Shown here in pieces: positions 19,998 through 29,639 of a stretch of 64,000 nucleotides of DNA. The notes under the pieces are model-generated. The model had not been told where the DNA came from. It searched no databases and worked only from the letters and a program-made list of their open reading frames with translations. The DNA is taken from the NCBI GenBank assembly GCA_905221605.1, contig CAJNDS010002686.1:1-64000 (forward strand), written 5' to 3'. The position numbers and the translations under genes were made by a program. Source of the DNA: Symbiodinium natans (lineage: Eukaryota; Sar; Dinophyceae; Suessiales; Symbiodiniaceae). How positions within the stretch are numbered: the stretch's first letter is position 1; every line of letters starts with the position of its first letter.

Positions 19998-20099
19998 GGG
20001 TTCATGTACCTACATAGTGTATACTTGGGCCCTAAAGCTACTATATGGGAACCCCTCTAAGGCACAAGTTTGCACTCTATTGGTACATGGACCCTTCTA
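19998..20099. mobile_element. IR-E copy 3 with 15-bp flanking repeat
   Basis: GGGTTCATGTACCTACATAG and GGTACATGGACCCTT are inverted ends. The flanks carry a perfect 15-bp direct repeat TACTCCCCTTAGAAC (19983-19997 and 20100-20114), unusually long for a target-site duplication. Confidence 0.78.
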
Positions 20100-20407
20100 T
20101 ACTCCCCTTAGAACCTTAATAAAAATAGTATGTTTAATATCCTCTTGGGTTTTAGATAAACAAAAATATAGAATAATTCCCCAGGGGGATATAGGAAACA
20201 TGTCGTCTGCAACATCTGAGTGTCTAACTGGCTGAGTGCCGCAGAGCGCCCGAGTTCTCAGTTCAGTTGCTTGGCCAGCAGATCCCAACTAGAAACTTTT
20301 TTCGATGACTGTGGTGCCGAATGATAACATATGATGACCGGAAAAGAAGCTTCGCTCACTCCAAGATGGCCTAATCGACTTGAGTCGAAGCAATCACGCA
20401 CCCTTCT

Positions 20408-20497
20408 CTTACTAGTTCTCAATAGGGAATCAGCGTACCTTATGTTCCCCTATAATCTAACCCCTCAAGTGATGATTCCCTGCTAAGAACCAGTAAG
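20408..20497. mobile_element. IR-L, inverted-repeat element
   Basis: CTTACTAGTTCTCAATAGGG and its partner in GATTCCCTGCTAAGAACCAG+TAAG form about 25-bp imperfect arms of a 90-bp element. One copy in the window. Confidence 0.7.
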
Positions 20498-20513
20498 TTC
20501 TACAACAAACCGA

Positions 20514-20572
20514 CCCTAAACCCTAAACCCTTAAACCCTAAACCCTAAACCCGAATCCCTAAACCCTAAACC
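20514..20572 (-). repeat. ITS, eight units with variants
   Basis: CCCTTAAA and CCCGAAT variants inside. Confidence 0.93.
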
Positions 20573-20698
20573 GACTCAACCCCTCCAGCCCACGCCTCCG
20601 TCTGGCGCTGCCCCTTCGCGCAGGACCGCCTCGTGCGTGCGCTGCGTCTGCCGCGTGTACTTCCAGCCATCCGGGACCAGCTTCCTTGACTTACTTGG

Positions 20699-20785
20699 AG
20701 GGTTTAGGGTTTAGGGTTTAGGGTTTGGGGTTTAGGGTTTAGGGTTCAGGGTTCAGGGTTTAGGGTTTAGGGTTTAGGGTTTAGG
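20699..20785 (+). repeat. ITS, twelve units, ends in IR-A
   Basis: TTTAGGG with TTTGGGG and TTCAGGG variants. Its last TTTAGG overlaps the GG of the IR-A copy that follows, the same junction as at position 19. Confidence 0.96.
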
Positions 20786-20898
20786 TTCATGGGCACTTAT
20801 AACCACAATTAGAAATCTACTTATAACCTACTTAGGGGAGTCAGGGGGCTGATAAGTACAGTTATAATTGGGGTTATAAGTACCCTGAACCTCCAAGT
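20784..20898. mobile_element. IR-A copy 2 abutting ITS
   Basis: Left GGTTCATGGGCACTTATAAC, right GTTATAAGTACCCTGAACC followed by TCCAAGT. The right end is complete, while the matching CTTGGA of the left end is missing and replaced by the telomeric run. Confidence 0.82.
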
Positions 20899-20999
20899 AA
20901 GGGTCCATGTACCTAAATAGGGAGTACTTGGGCCTTAAAGTACCTCCTGTATATGGACTAGGGGGCCCCAGTACTCCCTATTTAAGTACATGGACCCTT
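20899..20999. mobile_element. IR-E copy 1, directly joined to IR-A
   Basis: AAGGGTCCATGTACCTAAAT and its perfect partner GTACATGGACCCTT enclose a 101-bp element, including GGAGTACTTGGG/CCCCAGTACTCC. It begins at the base after the IR-A end and is followed at once by telomeric repeats (21001-21018). Confidence 0.85.
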
Positions 21000-21195
21000 A
21001 GGGTTTAGGGTTTAGGGTACTCAGATAGGGGGATAAAGGGTACCTAACGTTAGGGATGTTTAGGGATTATCTCGGAGTTGGAAGGGTGCAGGGCGTCTGT
21101 GCTTTCGAGAGGTTTCGTTCGGGCCTGTGAGCTGTGCCATGATAATGCCCAGGGTACAAGCAATTTCTGCCCCTGGATGGTTGCTCTGCGACCAA

Positions 21196-21235
21196 AAACC
21201 CTAAACACCAAACCCTAAACCCTAAACCCTAAACT
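21196..21235 (-). repeat. ITS, five units
   Basis: Starts AAAACCCTAAACACC, then normal units. Confidence 0.9.
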
Positions 21236-21312
21236 GGTATGTTCGGAACGAACGCCAAAAGGCACCAGCCACGACCTGTCCGGGAAAAGCTCGTGTTGGG
21301 CGTTCCCTAAAA

Positions 21313-21480
21313 ATCCATGGTACCTATGTAGCATATACTTGGGCCTTAAAGGGGGTTCCTATATCGTAGCTTTAGGGACCAAGATGGACCAAGTATATAC
21401 TATATAGGTTGTAGCATATACTTGGGCCTTAAAGGGGTTCCTATATCGTAGCTTGAGGGACAAAGGTGCATATATGTGCA
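21313..21480. mobile_element. IR-E copy 4 with internal duplication
   Basis: IR-E-like (CCATGGTACCTATGTAG; CATATACTTGGGCCTTAAAG). A segment of about 50 bp beginning GTAGCATATACTTGGGCC occurs twice, at 21328 and 21411 (83 bp apart). Outer ends are decayed. Confidence 0.65.
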
Positions 21481-22004
21481 TGTATAGGTGTCCTTTGGGG
21501 TTAAATTCAAGAGCCCAGGGCCTGGCAAACTGGAATTTCAAACTGGGTTTAGTGTTTGGGGTTTCGGGTTTAGGGAAAGCCAAGACTCTTGGTTCCAGGG
21601 TCGAACTTCATGGACTGGTAGGGCTTGGCACCGTCCGCCAGTCTCACAGAGTAGTCATGCCAAGGGCAGCGTATGCACAGCTCCCCGTTGACCTGGCACG
21701 TCCAGAAAACATGGCGTGTTGTCATGCTACAAGTCTCGCAAGCACCGTGCGCCATTTCGGCCAAAGCCCTGAACATCCCAAAAACCCGCAAGGCCGCCTC
21801 CTCAATGTCACCAATGGCGAGCGGCCCACCAGTGTGGTAGCAAATGGAATCCATACAGTGAAGAGCACCTCTGATTCATGGCAGCGTTTCGGGCCAGGGC
21901 ATATGGCACACGATTCCATGCCCCAAAGCTTGAAGAGCAAGGTTCTTCTGTTTGCGTTGGAGCATCGGCCGGGAAAGGTCAGCTCACCCTGAACTCTACT
22001 ACTC
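21481..22004. other. No gene recognised; spacer
   Basis: Open on the plus strand from 21453 to 21992 (179 codons) and also largely open on the minus strand (21570-21854, 21722-21940). There is no motif, and the frame begins inside an IR-E element. Coding status unsupported. Confidence 0.4.
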
Positions 22005-22099
22005 TACCCAAAGCCTCCTATATGTAGTACCTTTTTGGAGTAGTATACTGGAATTCCCGTAATTAACCCAAAAAGGAACTACATTGGAGCCTTTGGGTA
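22005..22099. mobile_element. IR-F copy 2
   Basis: TACCCAAAGCCTCC on the left, GGAGCCTTTGGGTA on the right. It differs from 5159-5251 by only a few substitutions and a 2-bp length difference. Confidence 0.85.
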
Positions 22100-22355
22100 G
22101 ATTCATGCCCAAGACCCTATTCTGGCCTCAAACCCAAACTCCCAAAAATCCGAAGCGGTCTCCGACAGTACCCCCCACAGAATGCACAACTCGGATCATC
22201 TGATCCATCTTCCCTTCCGGTTCGTTTATGCACAACAACAGCAGCGGCACCTGCATGACCACGGAGAACGGAAACGAAGCGACCATGGACCTCCGTGTGA
22301 AGCCGATCACCAGTCCGTGGTAGGGCTGTGCCTGCATGTTAATTATATAAAGATT

Positions 22356-22403
22356 CTGGGCAGCCCAGAAACCATATCCGGAAAAGGATGCCACTGGGCT
22401 TTC
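22356..22403. mobile_element. IR-C copy 5, internally deleted (48 bp)
   Basis: CTGGGCAGCCCAGAAACCAT and CCACTGGGCTTTC are IR-C ends with most of the interior missing. A direct repeat AAGATT (22350-22355 and 22404-22409) flanks it, so the remnant still has its target duplication. Confidence 0.78.
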
Positions 22404-22482
22404 AAGATTGCATTTCTGGTTACGAGAGGTGGTTGGGTACACGCTTTTTGGATTTTGGATCCATAGGAAGGGGTGCCCGGCT

Positions 22483-22560
22483 AAACCCTAAACCCGAAAC
22501 CCCAAACCCTAATCCCTAAACCCAAAACCCAAAACCCTAAAGCCTAAAGCCTAAACCCAA
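22483..22560 (-). repeat. ITS, highly variant
   Basis: CCCGAAA, CCCCAAA, CCCAAAA and GCCTAAA units mixed. Confidence 0.9.
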
Positions 22561-22674
22561 ATAACCTTTGTGATTTCATTTTGCGACTCTTATAATGGCA
22601 GCTGTGCGGCCATCGGCAACACGAAACCACTCGGAGGACTGTGCAGAGCCACCAGCAGACCTGGGATTACAGTA

Positions 22675-22741
22675 GGGTTTAGGGTTTAGGGTTTAGGGTT
22701 TAGGGTTTGGGGTTTAGGGTTTAGGGTTTAGGATTTAGGGA
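22675..22741 (+). repeat. ITS, nine units
   Basis: Ends TTTAGGATTTAGGGA directly into an IR-B fragment. Confidence 0.95.
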
Positions 22742-22825
22742 TATTAGGCCCCATAATCCCCAGAATCAAACCCTAGAAGGGGCCTTTTTAAGGGGCTATG
22801 GGGTGTAATTGTCCGACCTGGGTTA
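22740..22825. mobile_element. IR-B copy 2, left end replaced by ITS
   Basis: ATATTAGGCCCCATAATCCC through AAGGGGCTATGGGGTGTAAT is IR-B. The expected first bases CCAGGATGGGCT are absent, and the telomeric run takes their place. The right end is decayed. Confidence 0.72.
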
Positions 22826-23009
22826 CGAGGGCATCACAGACCCGCCTGCTGCTGCTGTTTTGGGGGCCAAGTCAAAATCCTTGTTTCGGGCACTGAAAAG
22901 ATACAAGGTGCCGAACCCTTGTTTTTGAACCTCAAATCCGCCCGAGAACAGGTTTTGGGTTCACTTGGTCCCCAAAATCACCTGCAGCAACTTCGAGATG
23001 CAGACACAT

Positions 23010-23030
23010 GGGGGGGGGGGGGGGGGGGGG
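23010..23030 (+). repeat. Poly-G tract, 21 bases
   Basis: Uninterrupted G run immediately before an ITS. Confidence 0.95.
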
Positions 23031-23078
23031 AGGTTTAGGGTTTAGGGTTTAGGGTTTAGGGTTTAGGGCTTAGGGTTT
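23031..23078 (+). repeat. ITS, six units, ends in IR-H
   Basis: TTTAGGG with one GCTTAGGG. The final GGGTTT is also the start of IR-H. Confidence 0.93.
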
Positions 23079-23155
23079 GCGAAATTCGGGGTACCATATC
23101 GGGGTCCTGATTATAAGCGAGTCCTATACTATTTGGGACTATATTCGGGGTCACG
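23073..23155. mobile_element. IR-H copy 1 abutting ITS
   Basis: GGGTTTGCGAAATTCGGGGT followed by ACC...GGGGTCCT and later CTATACTATTTGGG matches 55114-55212 and 34159-34243. The right end is decayed. A solo IR-H-like end (GGGTTTCGGAATTTTGGG) lies at 23274-23298, next to another ITS. Confidence 0.65.
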
Positions 23156-23301
23156 GGTTTTTAGGGTCGCGAAGGTTCAGTCATATAGGGTTTATAAGTT
23201 TCATGGGGGGTTACTGTACGGAGTTTTGTGGAGTTGTATAAGGTTTTATGGGGCTTATGGGCCTTCAGGTTCAGGGTTTCGGAATTTTGGGTAACCATAC
23301 T

Positions 23302-23356
23302 AAACCCTAAACCCTAAACCCGAAACCGTAAACCCTAAACCCTATGAACCCTAAAC
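23302..23356 (-). repeat. ITS, degenerate
   Basis: CCCTAAA with CCCGAAA, CCGTAAA and CCCTATGAA. Confidence 0.9.
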
Positions 23357-23443
23357 CGAAAAAAATGGCCAAGGCTGAGTTGCTCCGGCATCGGCATGTT
23401 GGCGGAAGTGTCAGCATCGGCCTAGTCTGTGAGACCTATGGTT

Positions 23444-23505
23444 TAGGGTAGTTAGGGTTTAAGATTTAGGATTTAGGGTTGAAGCTTAGGGTTTAGGTTT
23501 TATGG
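23444..23505 (+). repeat. ITS, strongly degenerate; last before the ITS-free block
   Basis: TTTAGGG-like words separated by TTAAGAT, TTGAAGC and similar. Confidence 0.8.
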
Positions 23506-23957
23506 TTGCCTTGCAACAGGGCGAGGACTACGGGATACAAACAAAAAGGGGCAAACGGGCAAAGCCACGAGCATTTGCGGAAGCCTTCGCCGTACGTATT
23601 CTCTGCCACTGCATTCCAGTTCATTTGATGTTTATTCGCTGCGCGAAGCCACTTGAGTGGTCAAGGCTTAGAGTGCTGAAGCGAATTTTGAAGGTTCGTC
23701 AAACCTTGACGTGCCAACCTCCGGGCCGGGCAAGCTCGGGACAATCGATTCTGAAACCTGCTGGGCGCATTTTAGACTTAAAGGTTCAAGGTTGGGGGTT
23801 TTAGATTTCAAGCCGCAACTCTGAGACGAGCACGGACTTCACTTGCCAAGGCTCCGATGGAGAATGCTGGCACTGCATAGTGTCTTCTCCAAACCCTCAG
23901 AGGCATGGCAATACCCCTCTTACACGGCACCCATGTTGCTGCAACGTGTTCGTGCTC
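23506..23957. other. No gene recognised; spacer
   Basis: Plus-strand frame 23502-23804 (100 codons) starts inside degenerate telomeric repeat and has no motif. Confidence 0.45.
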
Positions 23958-23966
23958 ACTAGTAAC

Positions 23967-24061
23967 TACCAGCATGGGTTATTCGGCCCTATAACCCCCA
24001 TTCTCAAGCCCATAAAAGGGCATTTTTTGAAAGGGGTTAGGGTATCATAGCCTATCCTGGA
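23967..24061. mobile_element. IR-B copy 3 with 9-bp target duplication
   Basis: TACCAGCATGGGTTATTCGG and CATAGCCTATCCTGGA are the ends. A perfect 9-bp direct repeat ACTAGTAAC flanks it (23958-23966 and 24062-24070). This is the clearest evidence that IR-B transposes. Confidence 0.88.
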
Positions 24062-24117
24062 ACTAGTAACACTGGATGTTCATGCGTGTTTCAATGTGTT
24101 TCATTTAAGGCTTCAGG

Positions 24118-24235
24118 TACCTACTGTTTGCTTAAGAACCCCACCCAAAAATTAAAAACATAATAATCCCCATATTAACCCTAATAAGGAAGAATATTTT
24201 GTACTTTTTCTGGGCTCTTAAGAAATTAGTAGGTA
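24118..24235. mobile_element. IR-J copy 1
   Basis: TACCTACTGTTTGCTTAAGA and TCTTAAGAAATTAGTAGGTA are inverted ends around an AT-rich centre with ATAATCCCC. A related copy is at 53445-53540. Confidence 0.78.
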
Positions 24236-24323
24236 CTGTAGTGCGCGTGCTTCCAAGCAATATGATCTGGTGGAAGACTCCAAGTTTCTTGAGCCGCAGC
24301 GCGAAGTAAACGACAAGCATGTG

Positions 24324-24424
24324 TTGGGATATTCCCTTATACTAACAGTCCTTAAGAGGGATTATAGTCCTCCCTATGATAATCGCCACTAGGGACTGTT
24401 AGTATTAGGAGCAACATCCCGAAA
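24324..24424. mobile_element. IR-D copy 2
   Basis: TTGGGATATTCCCTTATACT and AGTATTAGGAGCAACATCCC are imperfect inverted ends, with TAACAGTCCTTAAGAGGGAT as in other IR-D copies. A direct repeat CATGTG (24318-24323 and 24425-24430) probably marks the target duplication. Confidence 0.8.
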
Positions 24425-24582
24425 CATGTGACATGTTTGAGACATGGTCCTCGCAGCCACGCACGCTTTTTTAAAAGCACAGAAAGGCCGTGAAAGGGAG
24501 CTAAAGGCACGGCCAGCCAAGACAACGTGTGCCATGAGGGTGGCAGCTGATGTTTCGGCTGGCGTGCAGCAACACATCCGTC

Positions 24583-24699
24583 CTTGGAGGTTCATTGGTA
24601 GCTATGAACAAGGTTAGAAGCACCCCATATGGGGTTATACATACAGTTACCATCAGAATAAATAACCCTACTATTCCTACTTATTATCGAACCTCCAAG
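24583..24699. mobile_element. IR-A copy 4, not next to ITS
   Basis: CTTGGAGGTTCATTGGTA and TATCGAACCTCCAAG are the complete inverted ends; the interior is diverged. It shows the full IR-A terminus that the ITS-joined copies lack. Confidence 0.72.
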
Positions 24700-26979
24700 T
24701 AGCCTGGTAGCCGCACTTTGTGGGCACCAAATAAATCAGGGCCTGATTCCAGAAGCCTTCTGCTTGGCAGAGGCTGTTGTTCCTGTGACATCTCCACATT
24801 TCCAGCGCTCGTGCTATGAGATGGCACCGAAGTCACACGCAAAATTGACTTGAACGCTGCTGCCTGGCTATGTCAGAGACTCTGACGTCAAGCATCTGCC
24901 CAACTTGCTTGACTTACATCTTTGTGAGATGTAGGGCGGATGACCCATCAGTCACTGTCACGTTGAAACACACGGTGCTGAAACAACAGCTGTGGGAATG
25001 GCACATCAAAATGCCGATTGTGTTTGAGGTTCAATCCAGTTCGTGTTGGATCAAAGGGCTGGTACTTCAAAGTGGGCGAGCTGTTGGACTTCCCAAGACC
25101 TTGCGCACCACGACGCGCAGGCGACACCATGGGAATTTGCCGGTCAGGTCGGCTGGCCTCGGGCGTTCGACAAGCTGGCGGCAAATCTGCGGGCATGGCG
25201 TAGACTCGGCGGATCCTCTCGGCTGTGCCTTGAGTGCCACAGTGGCCGTTGCTTCCAATCTTCTTCAGCAAGCGGCCGCCTTGACGGTCGGTCGCCAAGC
25301 TTTCCTGAAGGAAGGCGGAGACGACTGCAGGATCCAACATCGACATGGCGCGCAGCGGCTTTCTTCTTAGCTTTACCCCTTGTTTTTAGCTACGGCAGCA
25401 AACTCGAGCACTGCTGAGCACGCGAAAAAGGCCACATATGACTCATGCTACGGCTGCAGTTCAAGTCTCTCCCATGCCCTCACAAAACCCGATTTGCAGT
25501 GCACTTGCAGTAGAATGAGTTGTGCAACGCAGATTGAACTGAAACTCCACACAAAGCATTCTGCGCAGAGTTGCCCCATGGACGTATGCAGCTGGCTTTT
25601 CGGCACGGTTGCTGAGCATCGAGTCAGCATTGCCGCGTCCATCTCTCTGTTCAAATAAGTTTCCATGCAGCTGGCCGTCCAAACCCCCGCAGTGAAATAT
25701 GGTCCCAGGCAATTTGGAGTCGGGGCTCAATGGGCTGAACGGCATGCTGCCGTTCGCATCACATAGCTTTGAGTTGATATTGTTAACATCGAAATCAAGT
25801 AGTTATCGAAACCGATGGGCTTCCGGCGTGCAACCCTTTTACCTTGCATGCGTATTTTACAGAAGTAAAAACAACCCTCTTACCCCTGCATGCGCATTGT
25901 AAGAAACAACCATTGCAGATTACGCGCCGCCTAACAAATGCAAGCAACTTTTCTGCGATGTGCGTAGGCCGTGGGCACCCGTGGGCCGCACGACAGGCAT
26001 GGGCGAAATTGCGTGGCTTGTCAAAATATGCCCAAGTCCCAACCGACTTTCTTGCCCCCCGCTCCCCCCCCCACCCCCACTCTGACAAAATGGGTCCGGG
26101 AAATAGGTGGCACTCAGAGTATACCCCCCTCCCCCCCGCCCAGTACCATTATGAGGGGGTGGGGCCCAGGAAAAACAAGAAAGAAGGGACCGACCGGCAG
26201 TACGTGGCCCTGCCCAAGACTTGGCCTTCCGGCGGCGTGGGATGAGCAGCAGACGTGTAGGCAAGTAAAGGAATCAGCCCCCAAGGAGAGGGGGCGAGGG
26301 GACACGCTCAATAGATGTTGCCACGACTCCGGAGGACCCTATTGATCCGGCTGAAAAAAGGGGTGTGCCGAGGGTGGGTCGGGCGTAGTTCTCCTGACAC
26401 CTATGACCTTTGACTACTGTGACGCCCAAGAACCCGTACCAGCCGATTTTTTTCCTCGGCCTTTTCCAATTGCAAGAAATGCCAGAGCTACATTGGTCTT
26501 ACTACTACAACGGCACGCGGTTTAGGGCCGCCGGGGAAAGCGGCCTCGCCCTTCGTTGGTGGCGAGGTCAAGCAAGCGGTCCAAGGCAGTGCGATATCAT
26601 ACCAAAGGTTGACCCACCCTTCCTACCACACGTACTCCTAAGCGACTAAGTCCTTGCATCTAGTGTTTCTTATACATTCCGCGAGTGGCACACCCGCAAC
26701 GAGAGGGGTCCCTGCAAAGTCCTTGCATTTCCTGTTTCTGCAGGGGCACACGTCCGCGGACCACTGCGCACTGCATGCCCCGAAACGAAAACAAATGCCC
26801 AACACAGACCCCATTTTCCCAGTGGCACACGCTTGCAGACCAACTAACCATACGCCCCCCAAAGCCAAAAACAATTCCCAGTAAAGATCCTAAACAACTA
26901 ATCACCACAACGTGCCGTAATACGGAAGTTCCCCATGCACTCAGCCCTGGTTCTTCGACGGCTTCTCCCAAACCCTCTT
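24700..26979. other. ITS-free block; no gene recognised
   Basis: No repeats apart from C-rich tracts near 26060-26140. Several frames are open on both strands around 24870-25750 and 25800-26345, but none has a motif, and opposite strands are open at the same place, which is typical of composition, not of genes. Confidence 0.45.
24948..25346 (-). CDS. Unassigned open frame, 132 codons (doubtful)
   Basis: The frame begins MSMLDPAVVSAFLQ and ends QHRVFQRDSD. Its residue mix is more protein-like than most frames here: charged and hydrophobic residues are spread evenly, without low-complexity runs. I recognise no domain, signal peptide or membrane segment. The plus strand is open through the same bases (24870-25370), so at most one of the two can be real, and both may be chance. 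It could be one exon of a split gene; no splice sites were assigned. I do not propose a function. Confidence 0.18.
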   Translation of the reverse strand: MSMLDPAVVSAFLQESLATDRQGGRLLKKIGSNGHCGTQGTAERIRRVYAMPADLPPACRTPEASRPDRQIPMVSPARRGAQGLGKSNSSPTLKYQPFDPTRTGLNLKHNRHFDVPFPQLLFQHRVFQRDSD

Positions 26980-27080
26980 ATGCGGTGTTGGGTTTAGTTT
27001 AAGGGTTAGTGTTCGGGGTTTAGGCCCTTAGGGTGTAGGCTTTAGGTTTAAGCAGGGTACAGGGTTTAGCGTTAAACCCG
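26980..27080 (+). repeat. Weak, decayed telomere-like patch
   Basis: GGGTTTAGTTTAAGGGTTAG and similar words; the only telomere-like sequence between 23.5 and 32.5 kb apart from a shorter patch near 27350. Confidence 0.55.
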
Positions 27081-27637
27081 GACGCTTGCCACCCGGCAAA
27101 AATTCTTTCCATATTATGCCATCCGCTCCCTCGTGGCTTAAGGTTGGTGAAATTATCTGGTTGGAGGACTGCGCCCCTAACGATACCCCTAACGATACCT
27201 CAACGATACCTCTACGATACCCCGGGGCCCCAAATGCCAACAATGGCCCACGTTCACTCATCTGGCGGATGTGCATTCAATCACATTTCCCGAACCTTCA
27301 ACCCACTGAGTGAGCGCTTACTTCACATCCGAGGGTTGCAGGTTTAGAGTTCAGGCTTTAGCTGCAGGGCTTAGGGGTTTTAGAGTTCGACATGGAATTT
27401 TGCTAGCGTTGCCTGATCTAAATAAATCTATATGCGTCGACTCCACGCAAACGGCGTTGACAATGATAATGCTAAAAACATTTCCCCCAGGGGCACACCC
27501 AAACGCAACGACCTCACAGCAAAGCTTCCCCTCAATGTCTGCCGCTGAAAAAAGGAAAACGCAACGACTTCAGCAACTGGGAGTAACAAGCTAAAATGGG
27601 GTTGTGCCTTGACTTGCAAGCCGGTGCCACACCGCAC
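27081..27637. other. No gene recognised; small CGATACC repeat
   Basis: Four to five copies of (A)ACGATACC(T/C)CT lie at 27178-27222. Nothing else recognised. Confidence 0.5.
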
Positions 27638-27775
27638 TCTCATGCGTGGTGAAAACGTTTGGCTACGTCAAAGGTGTGCGTGCTTGAACTGTGACCAGCA
27701 CAGGGTTGTCATGACATCCGTGAATCAATAATGATTGCATCAGACTGGCCTGGGCAACGCCTTGCGATGGTGATG
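27638..27775. repeat. Dispersed tandem unit R, copy 1
   Basis: GTGAAAACGTTTGGCTACGT leads into GACCAGCACAGGG, then TGTCATGACATCCGTGAATC (27707), AATGATTGCATCAGACTGGC and GGCAACGCCTTG. The same order recurs at 28807 and 29692. Confidence 0.82.
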
Positions 27776-28779
27776 ATGGTCATTTTTGTTATAGTTTTGT
27801 TATTATGGCGCATTATGGCGCGCTCCTTTTTACGTCCGTCCAGTCCGTCCACATCGCGGTCCCAGTGCATGTGCCCAACGATGCCGAACGCCAAGGCAGC
27901 AGCAAACCAGATTGCGGCATGCGGCTGGCGTGTCTCCATCCACGTTGGCTGTGCCGGACCGGGGAAGGGAAAGGAGGCTGCCTGCAAAGGACCCTGCGGC
28001 TGCAACGGGCAGCAGCGCAGGCCAGCGTGACGTGGGCGCGGTAGTGCATGTGGCCCTTTGTGCAGGGGCATGCGATGCGAGACAGGCGAAAATTATTTTT
28101 TTGGTTAAATTCAGCGGCCCGAGGGCTCCAGCGCCCACCAGATGCAAGCTCCGGACATGCGGGCTAATAAACGGGGGGGCACGTCCGGGCTTTAGCGCGT
28201 TCGGCATCGTTCGGCGACACGCAGCTGCCCAGCCGCGCGGCCGTCGTCCCAACGTGGGATGCCAGCTGCGGTGAGGGGTGAGACGAGTGTGGTGTCAACG
28301 GCAAGGGCAGGCCGTTTGCGATGACCTCGATGCGTCTCTCGTCCGGGCGGACAGGGACCACGCTGAGATCCCGCACGAGGACATGCGTCGCAACAGTAGC
28401 GCCTGACTGCCTGGCTGCCGTTGGCTCAAGTGGGCCCCCACATGTGGTTGGCGACACCAACATCTCGCTGTAGTGAGCAGGAGTGGCAGCGGAGCCGATG
28501 TTTTTTCTGACACACGCCTTTTTACGTCAGCAGTCTCCGACGGTCAGCGCAGCGGCAGGCGGCTGTTCCGCGTCAGCAAGAGCCAGGATCTCATCCAGCT
28601 CCGGCACCGCAGTCAACGCGGGCCCCTGCAGGGCCCGCGCGCGTCCAAGGGCTGTGTGGCCGACGTCTGCTGACGGAGACGGAGAGCACGCTCCACCAGC
28701 GACGGGCCCATGCTGTTCGCGCAGGGGCCCTCACGCCTGGTGGGGCGCGCATGCAAAGATCAGGGCTCGGAACAACGGC
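27776..28779. other. No gene recognised between R copies
   Basis: GC-rich. Many overlapping frames of 70-140 codons are open on both strands at once with no motif, so I do not call a gene. Confidence 0.45.
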
Positions 28780-28935
28780 CGTGCATGGCCGTGACCAACA
28801 CAGGCTTGTCATGACATCCGTGAAGCAAGAATGATTGCATCAGACTGGCCTTGGCAACGCCTTGGCTCATGTGACCGGGTGAAAAACGTGTGCCACGTCG
28901 CATGACGTACATGGCGATGATGGTGATCATGAAGA
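28780..28935. repeat. Dispersed tandem unit R, copy 2
   Basis: GTGACCAACACAGGCT, TGTCATGACATCCGTGAAGC (28807), AATGATTGCATCAGACTGGC, then CTCATGTGACCGGGTGAAAA. About 90% like copy 1 over the shared core by eye. Confidence 0.82.
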
Positions 28936-29639
28936 ATATGATCATCATGATGATGATTCCACCCCCTGACCATGTGATGGACGTCGTCATACACATGCCC
29001 CGCTTCGCAGACCTCGCTGGCGGGTGGACTTGCTCACGGACGCACAGGCGCCTCCTCGGCACAACCACGGCCTTCATTTCGACGACAGCATGGATATTGG
29101 CCTTGTACCGCCTCGCCAGGATTTGGCCCCATCGACGGCGATGTCAGATCGACGCCCGGACGATATCACATCGTCGTCTGGGTCGCAGTCTCACCACAGG
29201 TCGCATCCATCGGCTGCAGAGTCGGAGTAGTTGCGATTTGCATGGGTTTTCTCAGCGTGGTTGAGCATGACCTTGAACAGACCATTGACTTCATTGTCAT
29301 GATTATGCGCATGTATTGCTTGATTTTCCGTATGATCTCATTGTTGATTTTTTTATTTTCCTCGGGTGCAAGAACAATGCAGATTTTCCAGGCTGCTGAC
29401 TCGCTTTGCGCAATCAGTTTGCGAGTGATCACGGCCCTATACAGGTCCTACCCACCATCATCAATTGCAGAAACACTCATTGTACGCGTAGGATGCCGCT
29501 TTCGTGCACTGGGACCGCGGTAACTGTCGCAAAAAGGTGCGTGAAAAAAAAAAAAGGGATTTTCCTCGGCGCTGGCGTATTCTTTGCGCAAGATTCAACA
29601 GACGAGCCAGAAGTCTGCACACATTGATTCCATTTTCCT
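28936..29639. other. No gene recognised between R copies
   Basis: Includes a GAT/ATC-rich hairpin-like patch at 28915-28960 (GATGATGGTGATCATG). No gene support. Confidence 0.45.
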
